Origin: an uncultured Bacteroides sp. | GTDB taxonomy: Bacteria; Bacteroidota; Bacteroidia; Bacteroidales; Bacteroidaceae | Direction of reading: 5' to 3' | DNA: 64,000 nucleotides | Assembly (NCBI RefSeq): GCF_963678425.1 | Contig: NZ_OY782855.1 | Coordinates: 496,001 to 560,000 of the forward strand | Part shown: positions 25,753-34,570 of the stretch, one piece after another | Layout of the letters: every line of letters starts with the position of its first letter | How positions within the stretch are numbered: the stretch's first letter is position 1 | Position numbers and translations under genes: made by a program | Notes under the pieces: model-generated | Database searches by the model: none | Seen by the model: only the letters and a program-made list of their open reading frames with translations | What the model was told of the DNA's origin: nothing

Positions 25753-25905
25753 TTAAGCAAAAATATTGCATTGTCTAAATATAAAGAATTTTATATCTTT
25801 TACCCCTCTTTGCGAGACTCTAAACGCTTTAATCTTTGCATTAAATGATTCTACAGAAGCATTTGTAGAGCGATTCTCAAAATAATTAATAATATTCAGA
25901 TAGAA
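25753..25905 (-). pseudogene. decayed fragment of an ISAon1-like transposase C-terminus
   Basis: On the minus strand this reads NIINYFENRSTNASVESF, then NAKIKAFR and GVKDIKFF, followed by a divergent tail and a stop at 25753-25755. It corresponds to the C-terminal VLNFFTNRATNAFAESFNA region of the neighbouring IS but is clearly a different, diverged relative. The frame is closed upstream by a TGA near 25906. The rest of the element is not recognisable. It is an older insertion at the same locus. Confidence 0.75.
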
Positions 25906-26014
25906 CAGCTTTCAGATAAATCCCTTAAAATATTACTTGTTTTCTTGTTTAATACAAAAATAGTCGCGACTTTTGAAAATAATTCTAAAATATTTCAAAC
26001 AAACGCAGTAATAC

Positions 26015-27241
26015 ATGAAAAACAGTAAATCAATTTTTAGTGCTCCTAACGGGAAATCGTATTTAATACCTTTTATTTTAGTTACAAGTTTATTTTTGTT
26101 ATGGGGATTTGCCCACGGTCTGCTCGATGTACTGAATAAACATTTTCAAGGAACCTTTCACATGAGTAAAGCCGAGTCTGGCTTAGTTCAATTCTCTACT
26201 TATATAGCATATTTTGTAATGGCAATCCCTGCCGGATTATTTATGAAAAAATTCGGGTATAAATGGGGGATAATTCTTGGACTATTTCTTTTTGCTCTTG
26301 GAGCATTTTCATTTATTCCAGCTGCATTTGTGCATTCTGCTGTACCGTTTTTAATTGCTCTTTTTGTAATTGCCTGTGGACTTTGTATTCTGGAAACAGC
26401 AGCAAACCCCTACTCGACTGTATTAGGACCTCAGGAATCGAGCGCACAGAGGCTTAATTTATCTCAATCATTTAATGGTTTAGGTTGGGTATTAGGTCCA
26501 TTAGTAGGCGGAGCTCTTATTTTCGGGGCTGATGAAAAAGATAATTTTGCACCTACTTTACCATATATTTTAGTTGGGTCAGTAGTTGTGGTTGTTGCAA
26601 TACTTTTTCTACTAATAAAGTTACCTGATATACAAGAGAAAAGCGAAAAAGAAGTAAAGGAAGGTATGAGTACTCCTTTAACTCATCAGCGCTCAATATG
26701 GAGTCATCGTCATTTTGTACTTGCTGTACTTGCACAGTTTTTGTATTGTGCCGCTCAAACAGGAATTTTTGCTTTCTTTATTAATTATGTAATGGAGCTT
26801 GATTCTCATCTTACAAAACAAACGGCATCCCAGATGTTATCACTTGGAGGAATGGCATCTTTAATGATTGGTAGGTTATCTGGAAGTTTTATAATGAAAT
26901 GGGCTGCACCTAACAAATTATTGGCATTGTATGCGTTAATCAATGCCATATGTATGGTATTAGTAATGATGTCGTTAAATGGAATATCGCTTGCTGCGCT
27001 TTATTGTTCTTTCTTTTTTATGTCAATTATGTTCCCAACAATTTTTGCTCTTGGATTAAGAGATATGGGAACTTTAACAAAAAAAGCATCTTCATTCATC
27101 GTGATGGGAGTGGCAGGAGGTGCCTTTAGCCCTATATTAATGGGATTTATTGGTGAGTCTAACATGGCTATCGGCTTTGTTGTTCCATTTATTAGTTTTA
27201 TTTATATTCTTTTCTTTGCAATTAAAGGATATAAATTATAA
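26015..27241 (+). CDS. sugar:H+ symporter, FucP (FHS) family
   Basis: An inner-membrane major-facilitator transporter of 408 residues with about 12 membrane segments. The N-terminus SLFLLWGFAHGLLDVLNKHFQ and motifs YFVMAIPAGLFMKKFGYKWG, CILETAANPYSTVLGP (about residues 124-139) and LNLSQSFNGLGWVLGP are those of L-fucose/glucose-galactose permeases. No fucose or other sugar genes adjoin it, so the substrate is open. Upstream are only IS remains, and no clear -7 element was seen. Confidence 0.88.
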   Translation: MKNSKSIFSAPNGKSYLIPFILVTSLFLLWGFAHGLLDVLNKHFQGTFHMSKAESGLVQFSTYIAYFVMAIPAGLFMKKFGYKWGIILGLFLFALGAFSFIPAAFVHSAVPFLIALFVIACGLCILETAANPYSTVLGPQESSAQRLNLSQSFNGLGWVLGPLVGGALIFGADEKDNFAPTLPYILVGSVVVVVAILFLLIKLPDIQEKSEKEVKEGMSTPLTHQRSIWSHRHFVLAVLAQFLYCAAQTGIFAFFINYVMELDSHLTKQTASQMLSLGGMASLMIGRLSGSFIMKWAAPNKLLALYALINAICMVLVMMSLNGISLAALYCSFFFMSIMFPTIFALGLRDMGTLTKKASSFIVMGVAGGAFSPILMGFIGESNMAIGFVVPFISFIYILFFAIKGYKL

Positions 27242-27299
27242 TGTAAATTCCTTCTATATTCTTATCTATTCGTGTATATAATTATGAATATCTCTAAAA

Positions 27300-27330
27300 A
27301 CGATCCATTGAAAGATGGATTGTTTTTTTT
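27300..27330 (+). terminator. terminator of the symporter gene
   Basis: A stem ATCCAT/ATGGAT extended by outer pairs (27300-27308 with 27315-27323), then T8. Confidence 0.75.
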
Positions 27331-27392
27331 GAATAACATTTAATGGCCATCAATTATTTGTTAAATTATCGTCAAATTAAAATTAATATATA

Positions 27393-27400
27393 TACATTTG
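27393..27400 (+). promoter_or_regulatory. -7 element for the DUF3332 gene
   Basis: TACATTTG, 44 bp before the ATG at 27445. Confidence 0.5.
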
Positions 27401-27444
27401 TGTTGGTTTTCTTACTATATTGATTATTAACTAAAAATAGAACA

Positions 27445-27990
27445 ATGAGAAAAAGTAAAATGACGGCTCTAGCTATGATACTTAGCGGTAGCATCGTATT
27501 TAGTTCCTGTGTTGGTTCTTTTAGCCTATTTAATAAACTAGTTGCATGGAATCAAAAAGTAGACGATAAGTTTGTTAATGAGGTTGTATTTCTTGCTTTA
27601 AATATTGTGCCAGTATACGGTGTGTGCTATTTGGCAGATGCATTGGTAATTAACTCTATTGAATTCTGGACTGGTTCAAATCCAATGGCAAAAGTAGGTG
27701 ATGTGAAGAAAGTAAAAGGAGCAAACGGAAATTATACAGTTGAAACATTGAAGAATGGTTATTCCATCGCAAAAGACGGCAAGAGTATGGAACTATTATT
27801 CGATAAAGAATCTCAAACATGGAGTGTTCTTTCTGATGGCGTAAGTTCTGACTTAATGAAAATGAAGAAAGATGGCACTGTTGATTTATACCTGCCAACC
27901 GGAGGTTCAATGAATATTACACTTGATGCACAGGGATTAACTGCAGCTCGTCAGGCAACGATGAGTAATGCATTCTTTGCAGCAAGATAA
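27445..27990 (+). CDS. DUF3332 lipoprotein
   Basis: A 181-residue exported protein. A signal peptide ends in the lipobox-like VFSSCVGSF (cysteine near residue 22), so it is probably membrane-anchored. The pattern SCVGSFSLFNKLVAWNQKVDDKFVNE and VPVYGVCYLADALVINSIEFWTGSNP is that of DUF3332. The C-terminal half is beta-rich with no catalytic motif. It stands alone between its own promoter and a strong terminator. Function unknown. Confidence 0.85.
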   Translation: MRKSKMTALAMILSGSIVFSSCVGSFSLFNKLVAWNQKVDDKFVNEVVFLALNIVPVYGVCYLADALVINSIEFWTGSNPMAKVGDVKKVKGANGNYTVETLKNGYSIAKDGKSMELLFDKESQTWSVLSDGVSSDLMKMKKDGTVDLYLPTGGSMNITLDAQGLTAARQATMSNAFFAAR

Positions 27991-28011
27991 ATAATCTTAT
28001 TCAGATATTAG

Positions 28012-28043
28012 AAGATGGAATCGGCATGGCCCGATTCCATCTT
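28012..28043 (+). terminator. terminator of the DUF3332 gene
   Basis: A perfect 13-bp stem AAGATGGAATCGG and its complement (28012-28024 with 28031-28043), followed by a T-rich tail. Confidence 0.8.
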
Positions 28044-28091
28044 TCTGTTTTATAACATTTTCTATTATTTCGTTTATTTACTTAATATTCA

Positions 28092-28099
28092 TAACTTTG
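28092..28099 (+). promoter_or_regulatory. -7 element for the small lipoprotein gene
   Basis: TAACTTTG, 46 bp before the ATG at 28146. Confidence 0.5.
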
Positions 28100-28145
28100 T
28101 TTGTTTCAGAATCCGTTTTAATTATAAAGCATATTTAATCACTCT

Positions 28146-28565
28146 ATGAAAAATGCAAATAGGTTCTTCCTGTTTTTTATTGTTTCTCTTATTGTTGCTT
28201 GCAGTCATACTCCGTTAGGTCAGGCAGAAAAGACTGCTGTTGATTTTTCAAAAGCGATATATACTCTTAAGTTAGATGAAGCAAAAAAGTATTGCACTCC
28301 AAATGGCGCTAAGCTCATTGAATTTATTGCTTCAAATGTAAAAGAAGAAGATATTGATGTGCTGAAAGATGCAGGGGATGTTAAGATCTCTGTGATTGGA
28401 AGTACTGTAGATCCAGGTGATTCCACAGCAACAGTAAATCTGAAGATCTCAAATTATCTGCAAATTAACCTGATGGGTGGTAAGTCTACCATTGAAAAAG
28501 AAAAAGAAGAGAAAGTAGACTTAGTAAAAGTGGGTGATAAATGGTTGGTAGATCTGCACAAATAG
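28146..28565 (+). CDS. small lipoprotein, DUF4878-like
   Basis: 139 residues. A signal peptide is followed by the lipobox VSLIVACSHTP (cysteine near residue 19). The rest (AEKTAVDFSKAIYTLKLDEAKKYC ... VDLVKVGDKWLVDLHK) has the shape of NTF2-like DUF4878 lipoproteins: helix at the start and 'V.DKWLVD' at the end. I am sure of the export and fold class only in outline. Its last 25 bp overlap the next gene, so the two are translationally coupled. Confidence 0.75.
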   Translation: MKNANRFFLFFIVSLIVACSHTPLGQAEKTAVDFSKAIYTLKLDEAKKYCTPNGAKLIEFIASNVKEEDIDVLKDAGDVKISVIGSTVDPGDSTATVNLKISNYLQINLMGGKSTIEKEKEEKVDLVKVGDKWLVDLHK

Positions 28566-29125
28566 CTGTTCTATTAGTTAATATCGGAGTGTGTTTGTTG
28601 ACTTTAAGTTGCAGCCATGCTTCTTTTTTAGGTCCTGATGTCAGTTTGTTACATGATGGAGATATTATTCTTCGTAAAGGCAATGGAATAATCAGCGATT
28701 TTATTGTTGCTTCACTGAAAGATTCGCTACCCTATTCACATTGTGGTATTCTTGTTAAGGAGAATAAGGAGTGGAAGGTAATTCATTCTTTAGCGCGTGA
28801 ACTGTCAGAGACCGACGGAGTTCAGGAGTGTTCATTAAATGATTTTCTGGCAGACAGTGATGATTCCTGCATAATGGTGATAAGATGTAAAAAGAACAAG
28901 GCAGATTCTATTATTGCCTGGTTTGCCAGATATTATCTTAAACAGAAAGTTCCGTTTGATTATCAGTTTTCCCTGGCAGACAGTTCAGCTTTTTTCTGCA
29001 TTGAGCTCCCCTTACACATCTTAAAATATCGCTGCAACATTGCACTTTCAACAAAAGAAAAGCTCACTCCTTTTTCCATCTTTACTGATACCACTTATTT
29101 CAGAATTATTGCATGGGAACATTAG
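28541..29125 (+). CDS. YiiX-type permuted NlpC/P60 cysteine hydrolase
   Basis: 194 residues with a signal peptide and a probable lipobox (LLTLSCSHAS). The core has the order of permuted papain-fold YiiX/YebB proteins: LLHDGDIILRKG near residue 40, the histidine in YSHCGIL (about residues 65-71), and the late cysteine in AFFCIEL (about 149). Such enzymes may cut amide bonds in peptidoglycan or lipoprotein linkages; the substrate here is unknown. It overlaps the previous lipoprotein gene and meets tamL tail to tail. Confidence 0.8.
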   Translation: MVGRSAQIAVLLVNIGVCLLTLSCSHASFLGPDVSLLHDGDIILRKGNGIISDFIVASLKDSLPYSHCGILVKENKEWKVIHSLARELSETDGVQECSLNDFLADSDDSCIMVIRCKKNKADSIIAWFARYYLKQKVPFDYQFSLADSSAFFCIELPLHILKYRCNIALSTKEKLTPFSIFTDTTYFRIIAWEH

Positions 29126-31443
29126 AATGGATAACCTACAGTCAAATGGAAGGCAAAATCTCTGCTAAAGTCTGGATTTATAATTGGATAACGATCCTTT
29201 CCTGATGAATATGCTGGGTTAATGGCTTTCATTCCTCCATCGAAACGGAAAACACAATAATCGAAATCTAAGCGTAATCCTACTCCATAAGCAAGTGCTA
29301 TCTCTTTATAAAAACTATTTAAACGGAAAGTACCACCTGGCTGATTCTCATAATTTCTGATTGTCCATATATTACCTGCGTCAATAAACGTAGCTCCCTG
29401 AAGCTTCCAGAATAATTTACTGCGGTACTCTACACTTAAATCAAGCTTTATATCTCCTGACTGATTTAAATAATTGATGCTGTTATCTTCTCCTTTATAG
29501 CTTCCTGGTCCCAGTGTTCTTACAGACCATCCGCGAACACTGTTGGCTCCTCCTGCGAAATATCTCTTTTCAAGAGGAAGAACAGTTGAGTTTCCATAAG
29601 GATAGGCAAGTCCAAATGCAGCATGGAAGGCGAAAGAGTTTCTTTTATCTATTTCGATATTTTTTGCATAGTCAAAATCTCCTTTTAAATATTGTGCATA
29701 TGCTATATTTAAAATGGAATAATCTCCGTTAGTAGTCTTTTGCTGATGCACCAGTTTTGAAATACCATACAACATATTTCCTGCAGATTCTATGTTAATG
29801 CGAACGGAATATGAATTTGATGCACTTGTATTGTTCTGCATTGCTCCGCCAATGCTATTATAATAATAATTATATCCGCTACGTACAATTAAATGGTTGT
29901 TATAACTATAATTGATGATAGAATTTGCATTATTGAGATAATCTTCTTTAAATTTAGGAGAGATCCAAGGTAAGTAAATATAACTAATATCGAGAAGATC
30001 AATTCGATGCTGTACTTTCTGCCTGCGTTGTGTCCATTTATAACTCCAGGATGTTGAAGCGATAGTACGTGAGAACTCCGGTCGTAACTGATAACTGTAT
30101 TGCATTCCGAACTCCGTTGTAGCTCGGATACCTCGGGTAAAGTTGTCGGAAACGAAAGGAAATAGGAAGTTAGGAAAGTTAATGCTAGTCTCTGCTCCAT
30201 ACTCTGTATAGTTATCATTATTGCCATAAGCCCCTTGTAGTCCGGATATTGCTTCATAAGCACCTCGAAGTTTAAACATAAATGATTCTGATCCTTTAAA
30301 AAGATTCCGGTGGTTAAAGGAAACTGAAGCAGCTGCACCTAAATCTCCGGCCGAATTGGTACCTTCCAATTCGAATGCAACTGATTTATGTTTACTTTTT
30401 GTTAGCAAAATGTAGCAGTCCAATTTTGAACTATCTGCAACTTGAGTTTCCAAAAAACGTATATTAGTGTATTTTAATGCAGATAATCGTCCAAAAGAGG
30501 AATAAGTATTCTGTACCAAACGTTCATTATAAAGATGATTTTGACGAATAAAAGTGTTGTCCGTTAGTGTTTTAGGGCGAATATATAGTTTGTCTTTATA
30601 ATAAATAGGATAATCTTTATAATGAATGGAATCGTTTATTTCTACACTACTTAAGGCAGACGACTGAAGTACATCATAATCAGTGATAAAATTTACCTTA
30701 TTAATTTTATATTGATTGTGATTTCTTGGCTCATCAGTTGGGCTTGCTTTATAAAGAAGTAAATGCACGGTCAAGTCTACCTGATAGGTTTTTCTCACAG
30801 TATCAGCCGTATAGGTTATGTATTCCTTATTAAACTTATAATATCCGCGATTGAGCAAAAGGTCAACAATTCGTTGACGTTCAGCATCCAGAACATTGAT
30901 GTCAAACATCATTCCTTTGCTTAGTTTTGAACTTGCAGAATCTTTTTTCAGTATAGAATCAATCGATTTATCTCTAATGTCATATTTTAAACTTCTTACA
31001 ATATAAGGTCTGCCGGGAGTAACTGTGTAAGTCAGCTTAAGCTTCTTTTTTGATATTTCCTTTTCAGATTTTACAGAAGCGCTCATATATCCTTGGTTGT
31101 TAAGCGCTTTCTTTATTTCTTGCAGAGAGCGTTTATTCAGTGATTCATCATATATAACCGGTGCATCTCCCAACCGGCGCCACATTTTGTTAATCCATCT
31201 GGAGGTGTCTCTTCCCGAAAAATTATACGTATAAAGTGGTACTTTAATCAAACTAAACCATTTTGAATTTGGGTTTTGGCGAACGTAACTTTTTAAAGGT
31301 GCTGTTTTCACCTCTTTCTGATCAGAAACAATCTTTACTTCATCAAGTAAATACGAGCCATCAGGCACAAACTTGGTGATGGAGCAGGAAGCAAATGCTA
31401 CTAATGCAAAGGAAAATATATAAATCCGGGAACTTTTTTTCAT
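29122..31443 (-). CDS. tamL: BamA/TamA-family outer-membrane protein, TamL
   Basis: A 773-residue Omp85-type barrel. Unusually for the superfamily it has a lipoprotein signal (FASCSITKFVPDGSYLL, cysteine near residue 20), which marks the Bacteroidetes TamL branch. POTRA-like repeats occupy about residues 25-330 (LKLTYTVTPGRPYIV), then surface-antigen barrel repeats with RYFAGGANSVRGW near residue 630 and the aromatic C-terminal TVGYPF. No tamB follows in the window. Its stop overlaps that of the YiiX gene. Confidence 0.9.
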   Translation of the reverse strand: MKKSSRIYIFSFALVAFASCSITKFVPDGSYLLDEVKIVSDQKEVKTAPLKSYVRQNPNSKWFSLIKVPLYTYNFSGRDTSRWINKMWRRLGDAPVIYDESLNKRSLQEIKKALNNQGYMSASVKSEKEISKKKLKLTYTVTPGRPYIVRSLKYDIRDKSIDSILKKDSASSKLSKGMMFDINVLDAERQRIVDLLLNRGYYKFNKEYITYTADTVRKTYQVDLTVHLLLYKASPTDEPRNHNQYKINKVNFITDYDVLQSSALSSVEINDSIHYKDYPIYYKDKLYIRPKTLTDNTFIRQNHLYNERLVQNTYSSFGRLSALKYTNIRFLETQVADSSKLDCYILLTKSKHKSVAFELEGTNSAGDLGAAASVSFNHRNLFKGSESFMFKLRGAYEAISGLQGAYGNNDNYTEYGAETSINFPNFLFPFVSDNFTRGIRATTEFGMQYSYQLRPEFSRTIASTSWSYKWTQRRQKVQHRIDLLDISYIYLPWISPKFKEDYLNNANSIINYSYNNHLIVRSGYNYYYNSIGGAMQNNTSASNSYSVRINIESAGNMLYGISKLVHQQKTTNGDYSILNIAYAQYLKGDFDYAKNIEIDKRNSFAFHAAFGLAYPYGNSTVLPLEKRYFAGGANSVRGWSVRTLGPGSYKGEDNSINYLNQSGDIKLDLSVEYRSKLFWKLQGATFIDAGNIWTIRNYENQPGGTFRLNSFYKEIALAYGVGLRLDFDYCVFRFDGGMKAINPAYSSGKDRYPIINPDFSRDFAFHLTVGYPF

Positions 31444-31475
31444 ATAAAACTGTCTAACTACAAATATTGGACTTA

Positions 31476-31483
31476 CAAATATA
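31476..31483 (-). promoter_or_regulatory. -7 element for tamL
   Basis: TATATTTG on the minus strand, 32 bp before the ATG. Confidence 0.5.
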
Positions 31484-31504
31484 GCTTTATTAAAAATATC
31501 TTTT

Positions 31505-31512
31505 TAGCTTTG
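31505..31512 (+). promoter_or_regulatory. -7 element for the RNA methyltransferase gene
   Basis: TAGCTTTG, 34 bp before the ATG at 31547; divergent from the tamL promoter. Confidence 0.5.
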
Positions 31513-31546
31513 CTTCAAAATAATTACAATTTATAGTCAATAATCG

Positions 31547-32299
31547 ATGATCAGTAAGAATAAAATTAAATATATTCATTCATTAGAACTTAAAAAGAAC
31601 CGTAAAGAGGAAAATGTTTTTGTGGCGGAAGGTCATAAACTGGTGGGTGATTTATTAGGGCGCTTCCCATGTAAATTTCTGGCTGCAACAGCTGAATGGT
31701 GGGACGAGAATCCTTCTGTTAAGGCAGATGAAATAGCTGTTGTTACAAACGAAGAACTATCAAAAGCCAGTTTCCTTAAAACACCACAAAACGTATTGGC
31801 TATTTTTGAGCAGGACAATGCTCCGGCAGATATATCAGTTATCCATAAATCTCTTTGTCTGGCCCTCGATGATATACAGGATCCGGGAAATCTGGGAACA
31901 ATTATTAGATTGGCCGACTGGTTTGGTATTGAACATATTTTCTGTTCTCCAAATACAGCTGATGTATATAATCCGAAAACAGTTCAGGCTACAATGGGTG
32001 GCATTGCCCGAGTAAAATTGCACTATGGTTCATTGACTGAATTAATAGGTCAACTGGATGATGTTCCGGTTTACGGAACTTTCCTCAATGGGGATAATAT
32101 TTACTCAAAGGAACTTTCTTCCTATGGACTAATAGTAATGGGAAATGAGGGAAATGGCATTAGCCCCGAAGTGGAACGGTTAATTAATGCAAGACTCTAT
32201 ATACCCAATTATCCGCAGGAAAGGAAAACTTCTGAATCTTTGAATGTTGCTATTGCAACTTCCGTGGTTTGTGCAGAATTCAGACGCCGAATGTTGTAA
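31547..32299 (+). CDS. SpoU/TrmH-family RNA 2'-O-methyltransferase
   Basis: A SPOUT enzyme of 250 residues that adds a 2'-O-methyl group to rRNA or tRNA. An N-terminal L30e-like substrate domain (IHSLELKKNRKEENVFVAEG, residues 10-29) precedes the three SpoU motifs: DDIQDPGNLGTIIRLADW (about 108-125), IVMGNEGNGIS and ESLNVAIATSV. The target nucleotide cannot be told. Its 3' end is followed by the TGTACA array. Confidence 0.88.
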   Translation: MISKNKIKYIHSLELKKNRKEENVFVAEGHKLVGDLLGRFPCKFLAATAEWWDENPSVKADEIAVVTNEELSKASFLKTPQNVLAIFEQDNAPADISVIHKSLCLALDDIQDPGNLGTIIRLADWFGIEHIFCSPNTADVYNPKTVQATMGGIARVKLHYGSLTELIGQLDDVPVYGTFLNGDNIYSKELSSYGLIVMGNEGNGISPEVERLINARLYIPNYPQERKTSESLNVAIATSVVCAEFRRRML

Positions 32300-32326
32300 A
32301 TACAAGGCGTAATATTTTTATTCGCT

Positions 32327-32398
32327 TGTACAAAAGAATGTAATCTTCTGTACAAAACAATTCATTCTTTTGTACAGAAGAATGAATTGTTTTGTACA
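32327..32398. repeat. 22-bp periodic TGTACA palindromic array, copy B
   Basis: TGTACA at 32327, 32349, 32371 and 32393, exactly 22 bp apart. Spacers are AAAGAATGTAATCTTC, AAACAATTCATTCTTT and GAAGAATGAATTGTTT. The stretch 32349-32398 is a 50-bp palindrome with a single mismatched pair. It fills the gap between two convergent genes, so here it could also stop transcription. Confidence 0.88.
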
Positions 32399-32421
32399 GG
32401 AAAACTATAATGTTTCAGGAA

Positions 32422-33222
32422 TTATTGAGCAATATTCATCGTTAGTTTTCCATTGAAACTAACAATCAGGTTCACTAAATTGCAAACAGAACTTTCAGGG
32501 ATGCAGACTGTTGCCTGATAACGGAATCCAACTTTTCCTACCCCATAGAATTCCATATCTGAAAGAATGGCGTTCTTTAGAAACTCTTCTGGAATAACAT
32601 CAGAAAACATGTCCTTTGTTATATCATGACCATAGATCATTTTCCGTCCTTCATAAACACAAATGTGCATTACGTTGTCATAATAAACATTGTCCATACT
32701 GATACCATCGTCTGAATATGATGTTTTCACCACTTTTTTCTTGGAAGGATTTACATACACATAAGCCCGATAATGCTTTCCATTATACATTACTACGGAA
32801 TCTCGTTTTGTAACTTCCGAATATGTTGGTATAACCTGAGCACTTCTGTGTCCCATCATAAGCAGAGAATCGTCAGGATCTTCAGACTTATGAAGTTTTA
32901 TTATGTTGTCTGACAGTGAATGAAACCAGAAAATATGCTCAGCGTGTTTATCAATCTTATAACGAGACACCTCTTTTCCATAGGTAAAAAACGTATCCTT
33001 CACAATTTTAAAATAAACAGGTGCATTTTCTGCTTCAGGATAATAGATTGTATCACCCTGTATCTTGAAAAGAATTTCATCACTCTCATCCTCCAGCCAG
33101 ATACCTTGAAGCATTTTTTTCGCTTTCAAATCCTCTGCGGCATCATCAGAAGCCTCTTTGTGATTCCCTTTACAGGAAAAAAAGGCTAGAAGAAGGAGTA
33201 AAAGTATGGCACTGTTTTTCAT
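32422..33222 (-). CDS. lipoprotein, DUF4738-like
   Basis: 266 residues with a clear lipoprotein signal (LLLLLLAFFSCKGNHKE, cysteine near residue 17). The body has a lipocalin-like N-terminal half (LQGIWLEDESDEILFKIQGDTIYY) and a second half with RAYVYVNPSKKKVVKTSY and VPEEFLKNAILSDMEFYGV-type strands, resembling DUF4738. Function unknown. It is the last gene after ugd, 18 bp away, and may be cotranscribed with the polysaccharide genes without belonging to them. Confidence 0.7.
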   Translation of the reverse strand: MKNSAILLLLLLAFFSCKGNHKEASDDAAEDLKAKKMLQGIWLEDESDEILFKIQGDTIYYPEAENAPVYFKIVKDTFFTYGKEVSRYKIDKHAEHIFWFHSLSDNIIKLHKSEDPDDSLLMMGHRSAQVIPTYSEVTKRDSVVMYNGKHYRAYVYVNPSKKKVVKTSYSDDGISMDNVYYDNVMHICVYEGRKMIYGHDITKDMFSDVIPEEFLKNAILSDMEFYGVGKVGFRYQATVCIPESSVCNLVNLIVSFNGKLTMNIAQ

Positions 33223-33240
33223 TAATATCAGTTTAAATAA

Positions 33241-34554
33241 TTATTTTCCAATGCAATAGTACGAAATACCCATTGCTTTCATTTCATTTTTATCGTAAAT
33301 ATTTCTTCCATCTATAACTATAGGAGTACGCATGGTTTTCATAATTACACCCCATGCTGGTAAACGGAATTGTTTCCATTCTGTAACCAACAATAATGCA
33401 TCTGCATCCAATAATGCATCATACATATCTTGTGCATAATACACACTCTCTCCTATTCTTCTCTTAGCTTCCATCATTGCTGCAGGATCGTATACGCGTA
33501 TTTTGCATCCGGCCTTAAGCAATAGATCAATTAATACCAACGCAGGAGCCTCACGCATATCATCTGTTTCCGGTTTGAATGCTAATCCCCACAAAGCTAT
33601 GGTTTTTCCTTCTAAATTCCCGTTAAAATGATTGTTTAATTTGTTAAAAAGAATACTTTTTTGCAATTCATTCACTTCTTCTACAGCTTTTAATACTCTC
33701 ATAGAATATCCATTCTTTTCAGCTGTTTTAATCAGCGCCTTTACATCTTTGGGAAAACATGAACCACCATATCCACATCCCGGATAAAGGAACTTGCGCC
33801 CAATGCGAGTATCTGAACCTATTCCACTTCGAACCATATTCACATCCGCTCCAACAAGCTCGCAAAGATTTGCAATATCATTCATAAAGCTGATTCGGGT
33901 AGCCAGCATTGAGTTTGCTGCATATTTTGTCATTTCAGCAGAAGGAATATCCATAAAGATTACTCTGAAATTATTCAGTAAGAATGGCTTGTAAAGTTTA
34001 GTCATCACTTCCTTGGCACGTTCTGATTCTACGCCAACAACAACCCTGTCAGGACTCATAAAGTCACTTATCGCATTCCCCTCTTTTAAAAACTCGGGAT
34101 TAGATGCAACGTCAAATTCAATCTGAACTCCTCGTTTGTCTAATTCTGCCTGAATGGCTGTTCTTACTTTTTTAGCGGTACCTACCGGAACTGTACTTTT
34201 TGTAACGACCAAAACATATTTATTCATATATTTTCCTATGGTTCTGGCTACCTCAAGTACATACTTAAGATCAGCGCTTCCATCTTCATCCGGTGGAGTT
34301 CCAACAGCACTGAATACTACTTCTACATCGTTAAGGCAGCTTTCCAGAGATGTAGTAAAGTTTAAACGGTTTTCTTTAATGTTGCGACTTACCATTTCTT
34401 CCAATCCAGGTTCGTAAATTGGGATAAATCCATTTATTAAATCTTCTATTTTCTTTTTATTAACGTCTACGCAGGTAACATCAACTCCTGTTTCTGCAAA
34501 ACAAGTTCCAGTAACTAAACCAACATATCCGGTTCCAACAATCGCTATCTTCAT
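33241..34554 (-). CDS. ugd: UDP-glucose 6-dehydrogenase
   Basis: Oxidises UDP-glucose to UDP-glucuronate with two NAD+, supplying an acidic sugar for the polysaccharide. It has 437 residues: N-terminal IVGTGYVGLVTGTCFAETG, middle AANSMLATRISFMNDIANLCE, the catalytic cysteine in GYGGSCFPKD (about residue 260), and C-terminal WGLAFKPETDDMREAP. The GDP-mannose or UDP-ManNAc dehydrogenase branches are less likely given the length and motifs. Located 17 bp after rfbC. Confidence 0.93.
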   Translation of the reverse strand: MKIAIVGTGYVGLVTGTCFAETGVDVTCVDVNKKKIEDLINGFIPIYEPGLEEMVSRNIKENRLNFTTSLESCLNDVEVVFSAVGTPPDEDGSADLKYVLEVARTIGKYMNKYVLVVTKSTVPVGTAKKVRTAIQAELDKRGVQIEFDVASNPEFLKEGNAISDFMSPDRVVVGVESERAKEVMTKLYKPFLLNNFRVIFMDIPSAEMTKYAANSMLATRISFMNDIANLCELVGADVNMVRSGIGSDTRIGRKFLYPGCGYGGSCFPKDVKALIKTAEKNGYSMRVLKAVEEVNELQKSILFNKLNNHFNGNLEGKTIALWGLAFKPETDDMREAPALVLIDLLLKAGCKIRVYDPAAMMEAKRRIGESVYYAQDMYDALLDADALLLVTEWKQFRLPAWGVIMKTMRTPIVIDGRNIYDKNEMKAMGISYYCIGK

Positions 34555-34570
34555 ATTTGTGTTCTGTAAT

